From Nibribacter koreensis (GTDB lineage: Bacteria; Bacteroidota; Bacteroidia; Cytophagales; Hymenobacteraceae): 64,000 bases of DNA. Below, piece after piece: positions 25,899 to 35,134 of this stretch. Under the pieces are notes generated by a model. That model had not been told where the DNA came from. It saw nothing but the letters and a program-made list of their open reading frames with translations, and did not search any database. Made by a program: the position numbers and the translations under genes. Numbering within the stretch: position 1 is the first letter of the stretch; each line of letters begins with the position of its first letter. The stretch spans positions 1,116,001 to 1,180,000 of the forward strand of contig NZ_BAABGX010000001.1 of assembly GCF_039541795.1 (NCBI RefSeq). Direction: 5' to 3'.

Positions 25899-25915
25899 TC
25901 TAAAAGGGCGTCGGT

Positions 25916-26833
25916 TTGGACTTTGAGTTAAAAATTCTTGGCAGTTCTTCTGCTACGCCCTCTTTTGACCGACATCATACCGCCCAACTTTTGGCAATTG
26001 GCAATCAATTAAACCTGATTGATTGCGGAGAAGGTACACAAATGCAGCTGATGCGTTACAAAGTAAAGCATCAGCGCATTTGTAACATCTTCATTAGTCA
26101 TCTCCACGGTGATCATTACTTTGGCTTACCCGGTTTGCTGTCCACCATGCATTTGCAGCAGCGCACCGCCTCCCTCAACCTTTTCGGCCCTAAAGGCTTA
26201 GCTGAGATTCTATCTCTCCAGTTTAAATACGCCGGCACCCAGCTTCCTTACAAAATCAACTTCCATGAGGTAGACACTACCGTCTCCCGGAAGATTTTTG
26301 AGGACAAAACCATCACGGTGCACACCTTGCCCATGCAGCACCGCATCAACTGCTGTGGCTACCTGTTCAAGGAAAAGCAAAAGCCCCGCCACCTGCTTAA
26401 AAGCAAACTTCCCGCCTTCTTGACGCCGCCTCAACTGGTCCGCTTGAAATGGGGTGAGGATGTTTTGGATGAAGCCGGTGAAGTACTGGTGCGGAACGCA
26501 GATGTAACCACCAATCCCAAGCATAGCCGCAGTTACGCCTACTGCTCAGACACCAAGTACAAGGAAGACATTCTGCCCCTAATCAAAGGCGTGGACCTGC
26601 TCTACCATGAGTCTACGTTCCTGAGCGACATGACCCAGCGCGCGGACTACACCTTTCATAGCACGGCCCAGCAGGCTGCCACACTGGCGTTGAAGGCCCA
26701 GGTAAAGCGTCTGCTCATCGGCCATTTCTCAGCCCGCTACAAGGACTTAACTCCGCTTTTGGCAGAGGCGCAGGCCGTGTTCCCCAACACGAATCTGGCG
26801 GTGGAAGGAAAGACCATTAACGTGTTGGAGTAG
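25916..26833 (+). CDS. rnz: Ribonuclease Z
   Basis: 305 residues. Zinc endonuclease that matures tRNA 3' ends. SHLHGDHYFGLPGLL (residues about 61-75) gives the metallo-beta-lactamase HxHxDH motif; YCSDTKY and GHFSARYKD supply the later ligands. The start is a TTG at 25916: no ATG is available before the conserved FELKILGSSSATP, and AAAGGG lies a few bases upstream. The lack of encoded CCA in the tRNAs of this window fits a need for RNase Z. Confidence 0.95.
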   Translation: MDFELKILGSSSATPSFDRHHTAQLLAIGNQLNLIDCGEGTQMQLMRYKVKHQRICNIFISHLHGDHYFGLPGLLSTMHLQQRTASLNLFGPKGLAEILSLQFKYAGTQLPYKINFHEVDTTVSRKIFEDKTITVHTLPMQHRINCCGYLFKEKQKPRHLLKSKLPAFLTPPQLVRLKWGEDVLDEAGEVLVRNADVTTNPKHSRSYAYCSDTKYKEDILPLIKGVDLLYHESTFLSDMTQRADYTFHSTAQQAATLALKAQVKRLLIGHFSARYKDLTPLLAEAQAVFPNTNLAVEGKTINVLE

Positions 26834-27223
26834 TCGCCTATATCTTTGGTTGTTATAATCAAAAACAGAAACTGCCTAACTTTTAGCCCCGCCATTATTG
26901 GTATTATCACCAACGACCTAAACTGCCTCACAATGCAGCTTTTCTATGCACTTCCGTTGGCTGTTCCTGGAGAAAGTTCTTCCTTCCGGTGCCCTTATGC
27001 CGCCTTGTTGCATCCTCACCGCTAAGCGCTCGCGGCCGCGGGGCCCCGTCTTCCCGCCTCGCGCTGTACCAGCTTGCCTCTTCTGCGTGGCACCGCCTTT
27101 GGCTGGGTAACCAATCCCGCCTGTTTTAACCGCTTACCTGTCAGAGGCGGCAACCTGCTTAGGTGACTCGCCGGAAAGACTGGATCAGGCGCTAGTTGTA
27201 GAGGCTGTTACTAAATGGGGACT

Positions 27224-27258
27224 CCCCCCTTGAGGGGGGCGAAGGGGGGTGTTTACAC
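27224..27258. repeat. C-run/G-run repeat, copy A
   Basis: CCCCCCTTGAGGGGGGCGAA followed by GGGGGGTGTTTACAC. A nearly identical copy is at 59815-59849. Confidence 0.88.
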
Positions 27259-27286
27259 TTGCAAATAAATCAATCAGCAATCCTTT

Positions 27287-27323
27287 CGTTTTTGGGCTGA
27301 TTTCCTGAAAACAGGCCAAAAAC
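27287..27323. repeat. Palindromic repeat, copy 9
   Basis: Left arm CGTTTTTGGGCTGATTTCC, right arm GAAAACAGGCCAAAAAC, about 100 nt upstream of the transporter gene. Confidence 0.9.
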
Positions 27324-27419
27324 AAGACATCCCCAACAAATTACAAGTCTAGCAGTTTATGGTCTAACAATATCGCATAAGCGCTATCTTTACAGCACTG
27401 TACATTTCTACAAAAGCCA

Positions 27420-28214
27420 ATGTCCTTAGCCACCTCTGCCCATACCATGGGTTATAGAAAACGACAGCTCTTCATGGTGTTGAGCGGAATCTTTTTGACC
27501 AATGCTTTGCTCGCAGAGTTGATTGGCGTCAAGATTTTCTCAGGCGAGGCGCTTTTTGGTCTACCCGGTGCGCAGATTCCGGTACTGGGGGCCAACTTGG
27601 ATTTCAATTTGACGGCGGGCGTCATCATCTGGCCTATTGTGTTTGTGACCACAGATATTATCAATGAGTACTTCGGGCGGGACGGGGTGAAGAAGATAAG
27701 TATTCTTACAGCCATGCTCATTGCCTACGGGTTTATAGTAATTGTGGCGGCCACTAGCTTACCGCCGGCACAATTCTGGCTGGACATAAACAATCAGGGT
27801 CCCAATGGCTCCGCCTTTGACATGGATTTTGCATTTAACCGTGTGTTCAGACAGGGCCTGGGCATTATCATTGGATCATTGGTGGCCTTCTTGGTGGGCC
27901 AGTTGCTAGATGCGTATGTCTTTCATTGGCTTAAACACTTAACCGGAAGCAAGAAGCTGTGGTTACGGGCAACGGGCTCTACCCTTATTTCTCAACTGGT
28001 AGATACCGTAGTAGTGTTGTTTATTGCCTTCTACGTGTTTGGCAACTGGGATTTAAAAACGGTGCTTTCTGTTTCTGTGATCAATTACCTGTACAAATTC
28101 ACGGTGGCAATTATTTTGACGCCAGTGCTGTACCTGGTGCACCCTATCATTGACCGCTACCTGGCCGGCGACCACCACGACGTGCCCATGGAAACGTTCA
28201 TCTCTAATGACTGA
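27420..28214 (+). CDS. Queuosine precursor transporter (VUT/YhhQ family)
   Basis: 264 residues with about six to seven membrane segments. TTDIINEYFG (residues about 78-87) and the later RATGSTLISQLVDTVVVLFIAF are the family signatures. YhhQ-type proteins import 7-deazaguanine precursors for tRNA queuosine modification; substrate (preQ0, preQ1 or queuine) cannot be told. It stands alone. Confidence 0.92.
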   Translation: MSLATSAHTMGYRKRQLFMVLSGIFLTNALLAELIGVKIFSGEALFGLPGAQIPVLGANLDFNLTAGVIIWPIVFVTTDIINEYFGRDGVKKISILTAMLIAYGFIVIVAATSLPPAQFWLDINNQGPNGSAFDMDFAFNRVFRQGLGIIIGSLVAFLVGQLLDAYVFHWLKHLTGSKKLWLRATGSTLISQLVDTVVVLFIAFYVFGNWDLKTVLSVSVINYLYKFTVAIILTPVLYLVHPIIDRYLAGDHHDVPMETFISND

Positions 28215-28217
28215 AAC

Positions 28218-28255
28218 CGTTTTTGGCTTGTTTTTCTAGAAATAGGCCAAAAACG
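28218..28255. repeat. Palindromic repeat, copy 10
   Basis: Left arm CCGTTTTTGGCTTGTTTTTC, right arm GAAATAGGCCAAAAACG. It starts 3 nt after the transporter stop codon. Confidence 0.9.
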
Positions 28256-28313
28256 ATGCCCACCGTTTACTCCGTACTTCAGAACCTAATCCATTTAATT
28301 CAGTTTACAGACC

Positions 28314-28970
28314 ATGAGTCAGCAGGCACCGGTGTATTTATTGAGTGGATTAGGGGCAGACGAGCGGTTGTTTCATAACTTAAAATTGAAGCATCCGTCG
28401 CCGAAGGTGATCAAATGGATTAAGCCCGAACCTGCCGAGTCATTGAACCACTACGCCCAACGGCTGCTTCCGCAAATAGCTCCATCTGACCAGCCGCCTA
28501 TTTTGGTTGGATTGAGCTTTGGTGGCATGGTGGCCCAGGAGATAGCCAAACTCATTCCGGTCAAGCGCGTCATCCTCCTTTCCAGCTTGGCAGACACCAG
28601 GGCCCTACCTTGGCATTACCGGCTGGGCGGATTCTTGAAATTGCAGCAATGGCTTCCGTTTACCTTGGCTAAAAAATGGCCAGTGCCGGGATACTGGCTG
28701 TTCGGGATTCAAGACCCAGAGGAAAGAAAGCTGTTCAACTCCATTGTCCAAGACACAGACATCCACTTTTTGCGCTGGTCCCTCACCCAGATTCTTAAGT
28801 GGAAACATCAGGCCCAGGGCTATGAGATGGTGGTCATTCACGGCGACGCTGACAAAGTCCTGCCCGTGCCTCAACACGCCAACGTGCACGTGCTCAAAGG
28901 TGGTGAGCATCTGGTGGTCTTAAACCGCGCCGAAGAGGTAAGCGCCTTGATTAACCAATACCTGGACTAG
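28314..28970 (+). CDS. Alpha/beta hydrolase
   Basis: 218 residues. GLGADERLF near the N-terminus, nucleophile elbow VGLSFGGMVAQE (Ser about 69), acid residue near HGDADKVLP and histidine in LKGGEHLVVLN. No signal peptide, so cytoplasmic. Substrate unknown; the approximately 220-residue length matches small carboxylesterase-like hydrolases. Confidence 0.85.
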   Translation: MSQQAPVYLLSGLGADERLFHNLKLKHPSPKVIKWIKPEPAESLNHYAQRLLPQIAPSDQPPILVGLSFGGMVAQEIAKLIPVKRVILLSSLADTRALPWHYRLGGFLKLQQWLPFTLAKKWPVPGYWLFGIQDPEERKLFNSIVQDTDIHFLRWSLTQILKWKHQAQGYEMVVIHGDADKVLPVPQHANVHVLKGGEHLVVLNRAEEVSALINQYLD

Positions 28971-29012
28971 TCCGTTTTTGGCTTGTTTTCTTGAAACCAG
29001 GTTAAAAACGGA
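28971..29012. repeat. Palindromic repeat, copy 11
   Basis: Left arm TCCGTTTTTGGCTTGTTTTC, right arm GAAACCAGGTTAAAAACGGA. It starts at the very next base after the hydrolase stop. Confidence 0.92.
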
Positions 29013-29069
29013 TTCCCTTTCTCGTTTGCCCATCAATCGCTTACTTTGCAGGCTAATTACCTATACACC

Positions 29070-30044
29070 ATGGCACGTATTCTTACCGGTATCCAGAGCA
29101 GTGGCCGTCCGCATTTGGGCAACCTGCTAGGCGCCATCCTTCCCGCAATTGAGCTTTCCAAGAAAGCCGGCAACGACTCTTTGTACTTCATCGCAGACTT
29201 GCACTCTCTCACGTCCATTAGAGACGCTGAGGAGCGCCGCATGAATACGTACGCAGTAGCGGCGGCATGGCTGGCCTTCGGGTTTGACACAGACAACAAC
29301 ATCTTCTATAGACAAAGCGATGTACCTGAGGTAACGGAGCTGACATGGTATTTGAGCTGTTTCGCGCCGTTTCCCATGCTGGCCAACGCGCACTCGTTCA
29401 AGGACAAATCCGCACGCCGCGGATTGGCAGACGTAAACGCTGGTTTGTTCACCTACCCTATCCTCATGGCCGCTGACATCCTTTTGTACGACGCCAATTT
29501 TGTGCCCGTAGGTAAAGACCAAATCCAGCACTTGGAAATCACCCGCGATGTGGCCTCTTCTTTCAACCACATCTATGGCGACACGTTTGTCATCCCAGAG
29601 GTGAAGGTGGATGAGAGCGTAATGACCGTTCCCGGCATTAACGGCGAGAAGATGAGCAAATCCTACGGTAACACCATTGACATCTTTTTGCCAGACAAAG
29701 AATTGTTGAAACGCGTGAAGAGCATTGTCTCTGACAGCAAGAGCCTGGAAGAACCCAAAGACCCATCCACAGACACGACCTTCAAGTTGTACGCCTTGTT
29801 GGCCTCTGAGGAAGAATTGGAGACCATGCGCCAGAACTACCTGAACGGTGGCTTTGGCTATGGCCACGCCAAGCAGGCGCTGTATGATTTGATTATCACC
29901 AAATACGCTGAGCCACGCGAGCGCTTCCAGTATTACATGAACAACCTGCCAGAGATAGACGCCAAACTAGCCGAAGGCGCCGCCAAAGCCCGCGCCATTG
30001 GCGGCCCGGTATTGAAGCGGGTACGGGAGAAGTTGGGATTTTAG
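29070..30044 (+). CDS. trpS: Tryptophanyl-tRNA synthetase
   Basis: 324 residues from the ATG at 29070; the TTG at 29046 would add an unconserved tail. Class I synthetase with HIGH-type motif SGRPHLGNLLG (residues about 10-20) and KMSKS in NGEKMSKSYGN (residue about 197). Normal length. Monocistronic with terminator downstream. Confidence 0.97.
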   Translation: MARILTGIQSSGRPHLGNLLGAILPAIELSKKAGNDSLYFIADLHSLTSIRDAEERRMNTYAVAAAWLAFGFDTDNNIFYRQSDVPEVTELTWYLSCFAPFPMLANAHSFKDKSARRGLADVNAGLFTYPILMAADILLYDANFVPVGKDQIQHLEITRDVASSFNHIYGDTFVIPEVKVDESVMTVPGINGEKMSKSYGNTIDIFLPDKELLKRVKSIVSDSKSLEEPKDPSTDTTFKLYALLASEEELETMRQNYLNGGFGYGHAKQALYDLIITKYAEPRERFQYYMNNLPEIDAKLAEGAAKARAIGGPVLKRVREKLGF

Positions 30045-30097
30045 GTAAGAGGTTAGTAGCTGGATATTAGATTTTAGACTTTTATTAAAACAGAGAG

Positions 30098-30126
30098 GCC
30101 GAGGCGGTTTGCCTCGGCTTCTTCGT
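30098..30126 (+). terminator. Intrinsic terminator after trpS
   Basis: GCCGAGGC and GCCTCGGC with a 5-nt loop, followed by TTCTTCGTTT. It also closes the minus-strand gene ending at 30127. Confidence 0.8.
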
Positions 30127-31278
30127 TTATCCTTCATATTCACTGTATTGTTCAGTCACATAATATTTGATGCCTTCTGGGAAAAAGTAAATGAAGTATT
30201 TTTTCCCGAGCACATATAATTCATGCTCAAAATTTTGGCCCTTCTCTAATCTTTTATTCAGTCTTTTAAGGGATGAAAGCTTTATTTCTTCAAATTTTGA
30301 AGGGGATGCAAGCGAAATAGAAAGCATATTCTGTTTCCCATCATCAATTAATATGAGTTTATTCTTTTCAGGAATAATGGCAATTGGAACTGTATATCCT
30401 AACTCTTGAAAGTATCCATGGTATTTATAAGACGCTAGCTTCTTTCCATTTACATGGTATATTATTAAGTTATCAGAAATAGAATCTCTCTCCTCATAAT
30501 ACTCTTGCACGCCGTTTTCAATTCTTTTGCCACTTTTTGATATGATATCATAAATGGCGACAAAAGATGTATCTGTAAGAAACTCAGCATGTACTATGTT
30601 AGGCTTTTGAAAGGAAAACTCATAGCCATTGGGTCCATACAAAGTTGTGCATGTTATGAAGTACTTGCCACTTTTGCTTACAGCAACTGAGCTATAGCAA
30701 CCTTCTGATGTACTCAATGACTCCATTTGAAGCAGATTCCCTTTCAAGTCAGTGGTAAAGAATGTCATCATGCCAACATCACTTTCTGGATACACGAAAG
30801 CAAGCTCAAACACTACTCTTCCATCATTTGTAACGCCCCTAAGCTGTGGAGCTAATGGAGCACTCCTCATGACTAAATCTTCCTTCAGTAAGGAATAGAA
30901 TTCTGGTCTTGTGTATTTCTTGTCATACACCACTTTACCGTCTTGAGAAAGTTTAACACTATATACATACGAGTGCGCGCGCTCCCTTCTTACATTGATA
31001 ACGTCTTCTATTGTATCAATACTTGTATGCAATAAAGCCGAATCATTCAGGCTATAAGTCCTAGCTGTAGACTGATACACGGTATTTCCAATTCTTACTT
31101 TACTTATCTGCTCGTCACGGTCTTGTATTATCTCATGTATACTATAGGTAGTATCTATTATTAACTTAGAAGCGGTTGATACAGGAGCTACTTTTAGTTT
31201 TTCTTGTGTTGTATTCTTATTCTTCTGGCAAGACCAAACTAAAATCACTGCAACTATTAAAAGCCAAGACGTTTTCAT
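30127..31278 (-). CDS. Uncharacterised lipoprotein
   Basis: 383 residues. Lipobox at residues 13-16 (VWSC). The rest is beta-strand rich with repeated SKSGK, DGKVVYDKK and DLKGNLLQ segments, suggesting a beta-propeller-like fold. I do not recognise the family. Lower GC than its neighbours. Its end shares a terminator with trpS. Confidence 0.8.
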   Translation of the reverse strand: MKTSWLLIVAVILVWSCQKNKNTTQEKLKVAPVSTASKLIIDTTYSIHEIIQDRDEQISKVRIGNTVYQSTARTYSLNDSALLHTSIDTIEDVINVRRERAHSYVYSVKLSQDGKVVYDKKYTRPEFYSLLKEDLVMRSAPLAPQLRGVTNDGRVVFELAFVYPESDVGMMTFFTTDLKGNLLQMESLSTSEGCYSSVAVSKSGKYFITCTTLYGPNGYEFSFQKPNIVHAEFLTDTSFVAIYDIISKSGKRIENGVQEYYEERDSISDNLIIYHVNGKKLASYKYHGYFQELGYTVPIAIIPEKNKLILIDDGKQNMLSISLASPSKFEEIKLSSLKRLNKRLEKGQNFEHELYVLGKKYFIYFFPEGIKYYVTEQYSEYEG

Positions 31279-31325
31279 TACCTAGATTAGCAACAATCCC
31301 TTTCAAAAGCAACTCAACAAACCAG

Positions 31326-31364
31326 CCGTTTTTGGCCTGTTTCCACCAAAACAGGCCAAAAACG
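31326..31364. repeat. Palindromic repeat, copy 12
   Basis: Left arm CCGTTTTTGGCCTGTTTCC, right arm AAAACAGGCCAAAAACG. On the minus strand it follows directly on the terminator stem of the 31454-31954 gene. Confidence 0.95.
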
Positions 31365-31365
31365 A

Positions 31366-31403
31366 AAGCGGCTCCTATGCAGTTAAAACTACACAGGAGC
31401 CGC
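31366..31403 (-). terminator. Terminator of the 31454-31954 gene, U tract shared with a repeat
   Basis: GCGGCTCCT and AGGAGCCGC pair across an 18-nt loop. On the minus strand the stem runs straight into TTTCGTTTTTGG of palindrome copy 12, which supplies the T tract. Confidence 0.75.
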
Positions 31404-31453
31404 TCCATAAAAATCTAAAGTCTAAAATCTAGTATCTAGCGGTCTTCCAAAGA

Positions 31454-31954
31454 CTACTCAGACTTCCAGACTTCCTGACGTACGTTTTTGCCTACGCTTA
31501 AGAAGATGCGCATAGGATTAGGTACCAAAAGCAAGCGGGCCTCTTTGTTAGGATAGGCGTCTGCCTCAACCCAAACGCCTTCTTTGCCGGTGATTTCTAC
31601 CTGGCCTTCTGCGTTCATAGCATCTGGAAGATAGGCTGTTGGTAACAACACATCCGTGTCTGGGCAAACCTGGGCGTGTACATCGCCTAGCACGTCTTCC
31701 AGGAACTCCCCGAAGTTATCATTGAAGGTATCCTCCAGATCGTGTAGTTCTTCTTCTACGTCATCGTAGCGCTCATCATTATAGGAAAGCTTGCTGAGTT
31801 CTTGCTTCTTTTGGATAAGCGTTACCAGCGAGTTGTTCAGTTCTTCGTTATTCATGCCGTCTGTCGGTTTTTTTACAAATTTTATAACATCTACGGCTAA
31901 TTCCAAGCGTTGCTCTAAATCTCCCGTACCATTACTTGTTTTCTTTCCTGCCAA
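31454..31954 (-). CDS. Conserved hypothetical acidic protein
   Basis: 166 residues with a TTG start at 31954, preceded by AGGAGA at good distance; no upstream ATG fits. N-terminal half is helical and charged (EQRLELAVDVIKFVKK, EEELHDLEDTFNDNFGEFLEDVLGDVHAQ), C-terminal half has short strands (VWVEADAYPNKEARLLLVPNPMRI). No signal peptide or known motif seen. Function unknown. Confidence 0.75.
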   Translation of the reverse strand: MAGKKTSNGTGDLEQRLELAVDVIKFVKKPTDGMNNEELNNSLVTLIQKKQELSKLSYNDERYDDVEEELHDLEDTFNDNFGEFLEDVLGDVHAQVCPDTDVLLPTAYLPDAMNAEGQVEITGKEGVWVEADAYPNKEARLLLVPNPMRIFLSVGKNVRQEVWKSE

Positions 31955-32018
31955 TTTCTCCTATTTTTACCTAGAAAACACGGTTTTCTGACAATTTCAT
32001 CTAATTAAAGAACATAAA

Positions 32019-33119
32019 ATGACCATGGCCACAGATTTCCTTCCTCTCAATGGCACAGATTATATTGAGTTCTATGTGGGCAATGCCAAGCAGGCCGCCT
32101 ATTTTTATCAAAGCGCCTTCGGGTTTGAGCAGGTTGCCTACGCGGGTCCAGAAACAGGTTTACGTGACCGCGTGAGCTATGTCTTGCAACAAGGCAAGAT
32201 ACGTTTTGTACTGACCACCTCTTTGGTACCTGAGTCTCCTATTTCTGAGCACGTGCGCCTGCATGGTGATGGTGTTAAGGTGATGGCTCTGTGGGTGGAT
32301 GACGCTTATAAATCTTATGAAGAGACCACCAAGCGCGGCGCCAAGTCGGCGGGTGAGCCTCAGACTTTGACAGATGAGTATGGTGAAGTGAAAATGGCTT
32401 CCATCTATACCTACGGTGAGACCATCCACACATTTGTGGAGCGCAAGAACTACACCGGTGCCTTCATGCCGGGTTTCGTGGCCAAGAAAAGCACCGTGCC
32501 CGTTTCGCCAATTGGCTTAAAGCACGTGGACCACTGCGTAGGCAACGTGGGCTGGGGCGAGATGAACACCTGGGTGAAGTTCTACGAGGAAGTGATGGGC
32601 TTCCAGTTGCTGTTGACCTTTGATGACGAAGACATCTCTACCGAGTATTCTGCCTTGATGTCTAAGGTGATGAGCAACGGCAACGGCTACGTTAAATTCC
32701 CGATCAACGAGCCTGCCGAAGGCAAGAAGAAGTCACAGATAGAAGAGTACCTGGACTTTTATCACAGCCCGGGCGTACAGCACATCGCTATTGCCACGGA
32801 TGACATTGTAAGCACCGTGGGCGAGTTGCGCAGACGCGGCATAGAATTCCTCTCTGTACCGGCTTCTTATTATACTGATTTAGCTGACCGCGTGGGCAAG
32901 ATTGACGAGGACATGAAGCCTTTGCAAGACCTCAATATTCTGGTGGACCGCGACAATGAAGGATACCTCTTGCAGATCTTTACCAAGCCCGCCCAGGACA
33001 GACCCACCGTCTTCTTTGAGATCATACAGCGCAAAGGCGCCAAATCCTTCGGGAAAGGAAACTTCAAGGCCCTATTTGAGTCTATTGAGCGCGAGCAAGC
33101 GTTGCGCGGAAACCTTTAA
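32019..33119 (+). CDS. hpd: 4-hydroxyphenylpyruvate dioxygenase
   Basis: 366 residues. Non-heme iron enzyme making homogentisate from 4-hydroxyphenylpyruvate in tyrosine breakdown. Two VOC-type halves; iron ligands are in LKHVDHCVGNV (His), GVQHIAIATDD (His) and PTVFFEIIQRKGAKSFGKGNFKALFES (Glu). Length normal. No homogentisate dioxygenase neighbour in the window. Confidence 0.96.
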   Translation: MTMATDFLPLNGTDYIEFYVGNAKQAAYFYQSAFGFEQVAYAGPETGLRDRVSYVLQQGKIRFVLTTSLVPESPISEHVRLHGDGVKVMALWVDDAYKSYEETTKRGAKSAGEPQTLTDEYGEVKMASIYTYGETIHTFVERKNYTGAFMPGFVAKKSTVPVSPIGLKHVDHCVGNVGWGEMNTWVKFYEEVMGFQLLLTFDDEDISTEYSALMSKVMSNGNGYVKFPINEPAEGKKKSQIEEYLDFYHSPGVQHIAIATDDIVSTVGELRRRGIEFLSVPASYYTDLADRVGKIDEDMKPLQDLNILVDRDNEGYLLQIFTKPAQDRPTVFFEIIQRKGAKSFGKGNFKALFESIEREQALRGNL

Positions 33120-33140
33120 TTAATGTGCTAATTGCGTAAT

Positions 33141-33199
33141 GTGCTAATGTGCTATGTTTATAATGCATATTAATCATTTCCCAATTAGCACATTAGCAC
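33141..33199. repeat. Inverted repeat of GTGCTAATGTGCT
   Basis: GTGCTAATGTGCT (33141-33153) and AGCACATTAGCAC (33187-33199) are exact complements around an AT-rich loop, within a run of TGCTAAT-like units (33121-33215). This would make an AT-rich hairpin after hpd. Confidence 0.85.
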
Positions 33200-33225
33200 T
33201 TTAACTAATTAGCATATTTAACACG

Positions 33226-33264
33226 GCTATTTTTAGCTTGTTTTCGTAAAAACAGGCCAAAAAC
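33226..33264. repeat. Palindromic repeat, copy 13
   Basis: Left arm GCTATTTTTAGCTTGTTTTC, right arm AAAACAGGCCAAAAACG, 27 nt before the phosphohexomutase start. Confidence 0.85.
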
Positions 33265-33291
33265 GCCTGCCCTATTCTTTACACTTTTACT

Positions 33292-35040
33292 ATGGAAAAT
33301 AATTTGTCATTAGACACGGCCGTTCAGGCAAAGCTAAATACGTGGCTGCAAGGCGGCTATGACCAAGAGACCAAAGCCCACCTACAGCAACTATTGGCCA
33401 ACCAAGACACAGACACGCTTACAGACTGCTTTTACAAAGACCTTGAGTTTGGCACCGGCGGTCTGCGCGGCATCATGGGCGTGGGCAGTAATCGCATGAA
33501 CCGCTACACGGTGGGCATGGCTACGCAAGGCTTAAGCAATTACTTGATCAAATCCTTCCCTAACCAAGAAATCTCTGTGGCTATTGCGCATGACAGCCGC
33601 AACAATTCAGATGTATTTGCCAACGTGGTGGCAGACGTCTTCTCGGGTAACGGCATTAAAGTGTACTTCTTTAAGGAATTGCGTCCTACGCCAGAGTTGT
33701 CCTTCGCCATCCGTCACTTGGGTTGCCAAAGCGGGGTGGTTTTAACGGCCTCACACAACCCGAAGGAATACAACGGCTACAAGGCCTATTGGAACGATGG
33801 CGCCCAGGTGACAGCCCCGCATGACAAAAACATCATTGCCGAGGTCAACAAGATCCAAGACCTGAGCCAGGTGAAATTCACGCGTGACGCTTCAAAGATT
33901 GAGTACGTGCTGGAGGAAATTGACGAGGCCTATCTGGAGAAAGTAGCAGGCTTATCGGTAGACCCAGCCGTGATTGAGCGCCAGAAAGATTTGAAGATTG
34001 TCTACACCCCTATTCATGGTACGGGCATCACCTTGGTACCGCGCGCCCTGGAGCGTTTTGGGTTTACTAATGTGACCGTGGTAGAAGACCAAGCCACGCC
34101 AGACGGTAACTTCCCGACGGTGGTCTACCCTAACCCTGAAGAAAAAGAGGCCATGACCCTGGCCATGAACAAAGCCCGTGAACTGGATGCTGACCTGGTC
34201 TTGGCCACTGATCCTGACGCCGACCGCGTGGGCATTGCCGTTAAAAACCAGAAAGGCGAGTTTGTGCTCATTAACGGAAATCAGACGGCCGCTTTATTGA
34301 CGTACTATGTGTTGAGTGCCTGGAAGAAAGCAGGCAAGCTGACGGGCAAAGAATATATTGTAAGCACCATTGTGACCACAGACCTCATCAACCGCATTGC
34401 CGAGGGCTTTGGCGTGGACTGCTATGAAACCCTGACCGGCTTCAAGTACATTGCCACCATCATGCGCGAGAAGGAAGGCGAAGCTCAGTACATCTGCGGA
34501 GGCGAGGAAAGCTACGGCTTCTTGGTAGGTGATTTTGTGCGGGACAAAGACGCGGTATCTGCCTGCGCCATGATCGCAGAGATGGCCGCTTCTGCCAAAG
34601 ACCAAGGCAAGACGCTGTTTGAACTCATGATCCAGATGTTCATGGAGTTTGGTTATTATAAGGAGGACTTGATTTCTATCACCAAGAAAGGCCATCGCGG
34701 CGCTTCTGAGATTCAGGAGATGATGCAGGAGCTGCGCGAGAATCCACCTAAATCCATTGCGGGTTCTCCGGTGGTAGAAATAAGTGATTTTAAAACTGGC
34801 TTTATACGCAACCAGCAAAACCGCCAGGAAAGACCTACGGGACTTGAAAGTTCTAACGTACTCCAGTTCTTGACCGAAGATGGCACCAAGGTGTCAGCCC
34901 GCCCATCTGGCACTGAGCCTAAGATTAAATTCTACTTTAGTGTAAAAGAACCTCTTGTCTCTGCCGATGACTTTGACAGAGTAACACAGGTGCTGGATCA
35001 AAAGATTGACGCGGTGATCAATGACCTTAAGTTGAGGTAG
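33292..35040 (+). CDS. Phosphoglucomutase/phosphomannomutase family protein
   Basis: 582 residues. The phosphoserine loop is VVLTASHNPKEYNGYK (residues about 147-162), metal loop DPDADRVGIAV, sugar loop GGEESYGFL and phosphate-binding RPSGTEPKIKFY. The approximately 580-residue form is typical of Bacteroidota/Firmicutes PgcA-like enzymes that interconvert hexose 1- and 6-phosphates. Cytoplasmic. Specificity (glucose versus mannose) not resolvable. Confidence 0.94.
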   Translation: MENNLSLDTAVQAKLNTWLQGGYDQETKAHLQQLLANQDTDTLTDCFYKDLEFGTGGLRGIMGVGSNRMNRYTVGMATQGLSNYLIKSFPNQEISVAIAHDSRNNSDVFANVVADVFSGNGIKVYFFKELRPTPELSFAIRHLGCQSGVVLTASHNPKEYNGYKAYWNDGAQVTAPHDKNIIAEVNKIQDLSQVKFTRDASKIEYVLEEIDEAYLEKVAGLSVDPAVIERQKDLKIVYTPIHGTGITLVPRALERFGFTNVTVVEDQATPDGNFPTVVYPNPEEKEAMTLAMNKARELDADLVLATDPDADRVGIAVKNQKGEFVLINGNQTAALLTYYVLSAWKKAGKLTGKEYIVSTIVTTDLINRIAEGFGVDCYETLTGFKYIATIMREKEGEAQYICGGEESYGFLVGDFVRDKDAVSACAMIAEMAASAKDQGKTLFELMIQMFMEFGYYKEDLISITKKGHRGASEIQEMMQELRENPPKSIAGSPVVEISDFKTGFIRNQQNRQERPTGLESSNVLQFLTEDGTKVSARPSGTEPKIKFYFSVKEPLVSADDFDRVTQVLDQKIDAVINDLKLR

Positions 35041-35061
35041 ATTGCCTAGGCATTTACATTT

Positions 35062-35097
35062 AAAATCCCTCTGTTGTAGATACAACAGAGGGATTTT
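35062..35097 (+). terminator. Terminator after the phosphohexomutase
   Basis: AAAATCCCTCTGTTGTA pairs perfectly with TACAACAGAGGGATTTT around a 2-nt loop. Symmetric, so bidirectional. Confidence 0.9.
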
Positions 35098-35098
35098 C

Positions 35099-35134
35099 GT
35101 TTATGGCCTGAATTCTAGAAAACAGGGCAAAATC
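35099..35134. repeat. Palindromic repeat, copy 14 (degenerate)
   Basis: Left arm CGTTTATGGCCTGAATTC, right arm GAAAACAGGGCAAAATCG. It starts 1 nt after the terminator stem. Confidence 0.8.

Larger units (their letters stand above)
26834..27419. other. Intergenic region with GC-rich segment and repeats
   Basis: No convincing ORF. A GC-rich stretch (about 26990-27190, containing CTCGCGGCCGCGGGGCCCC) differs in composition from its neighbours and looks like a degraded or repetitive insert. It is followed by a C/G-run repeat (27224-27258) and palindrome copy 9. Confidence 0.5.

Noticed and set aside
29127..29867. 246-codon minus-strand ORF
   Set aside because: Antisense shadow of trpS, whose motifs are complete.
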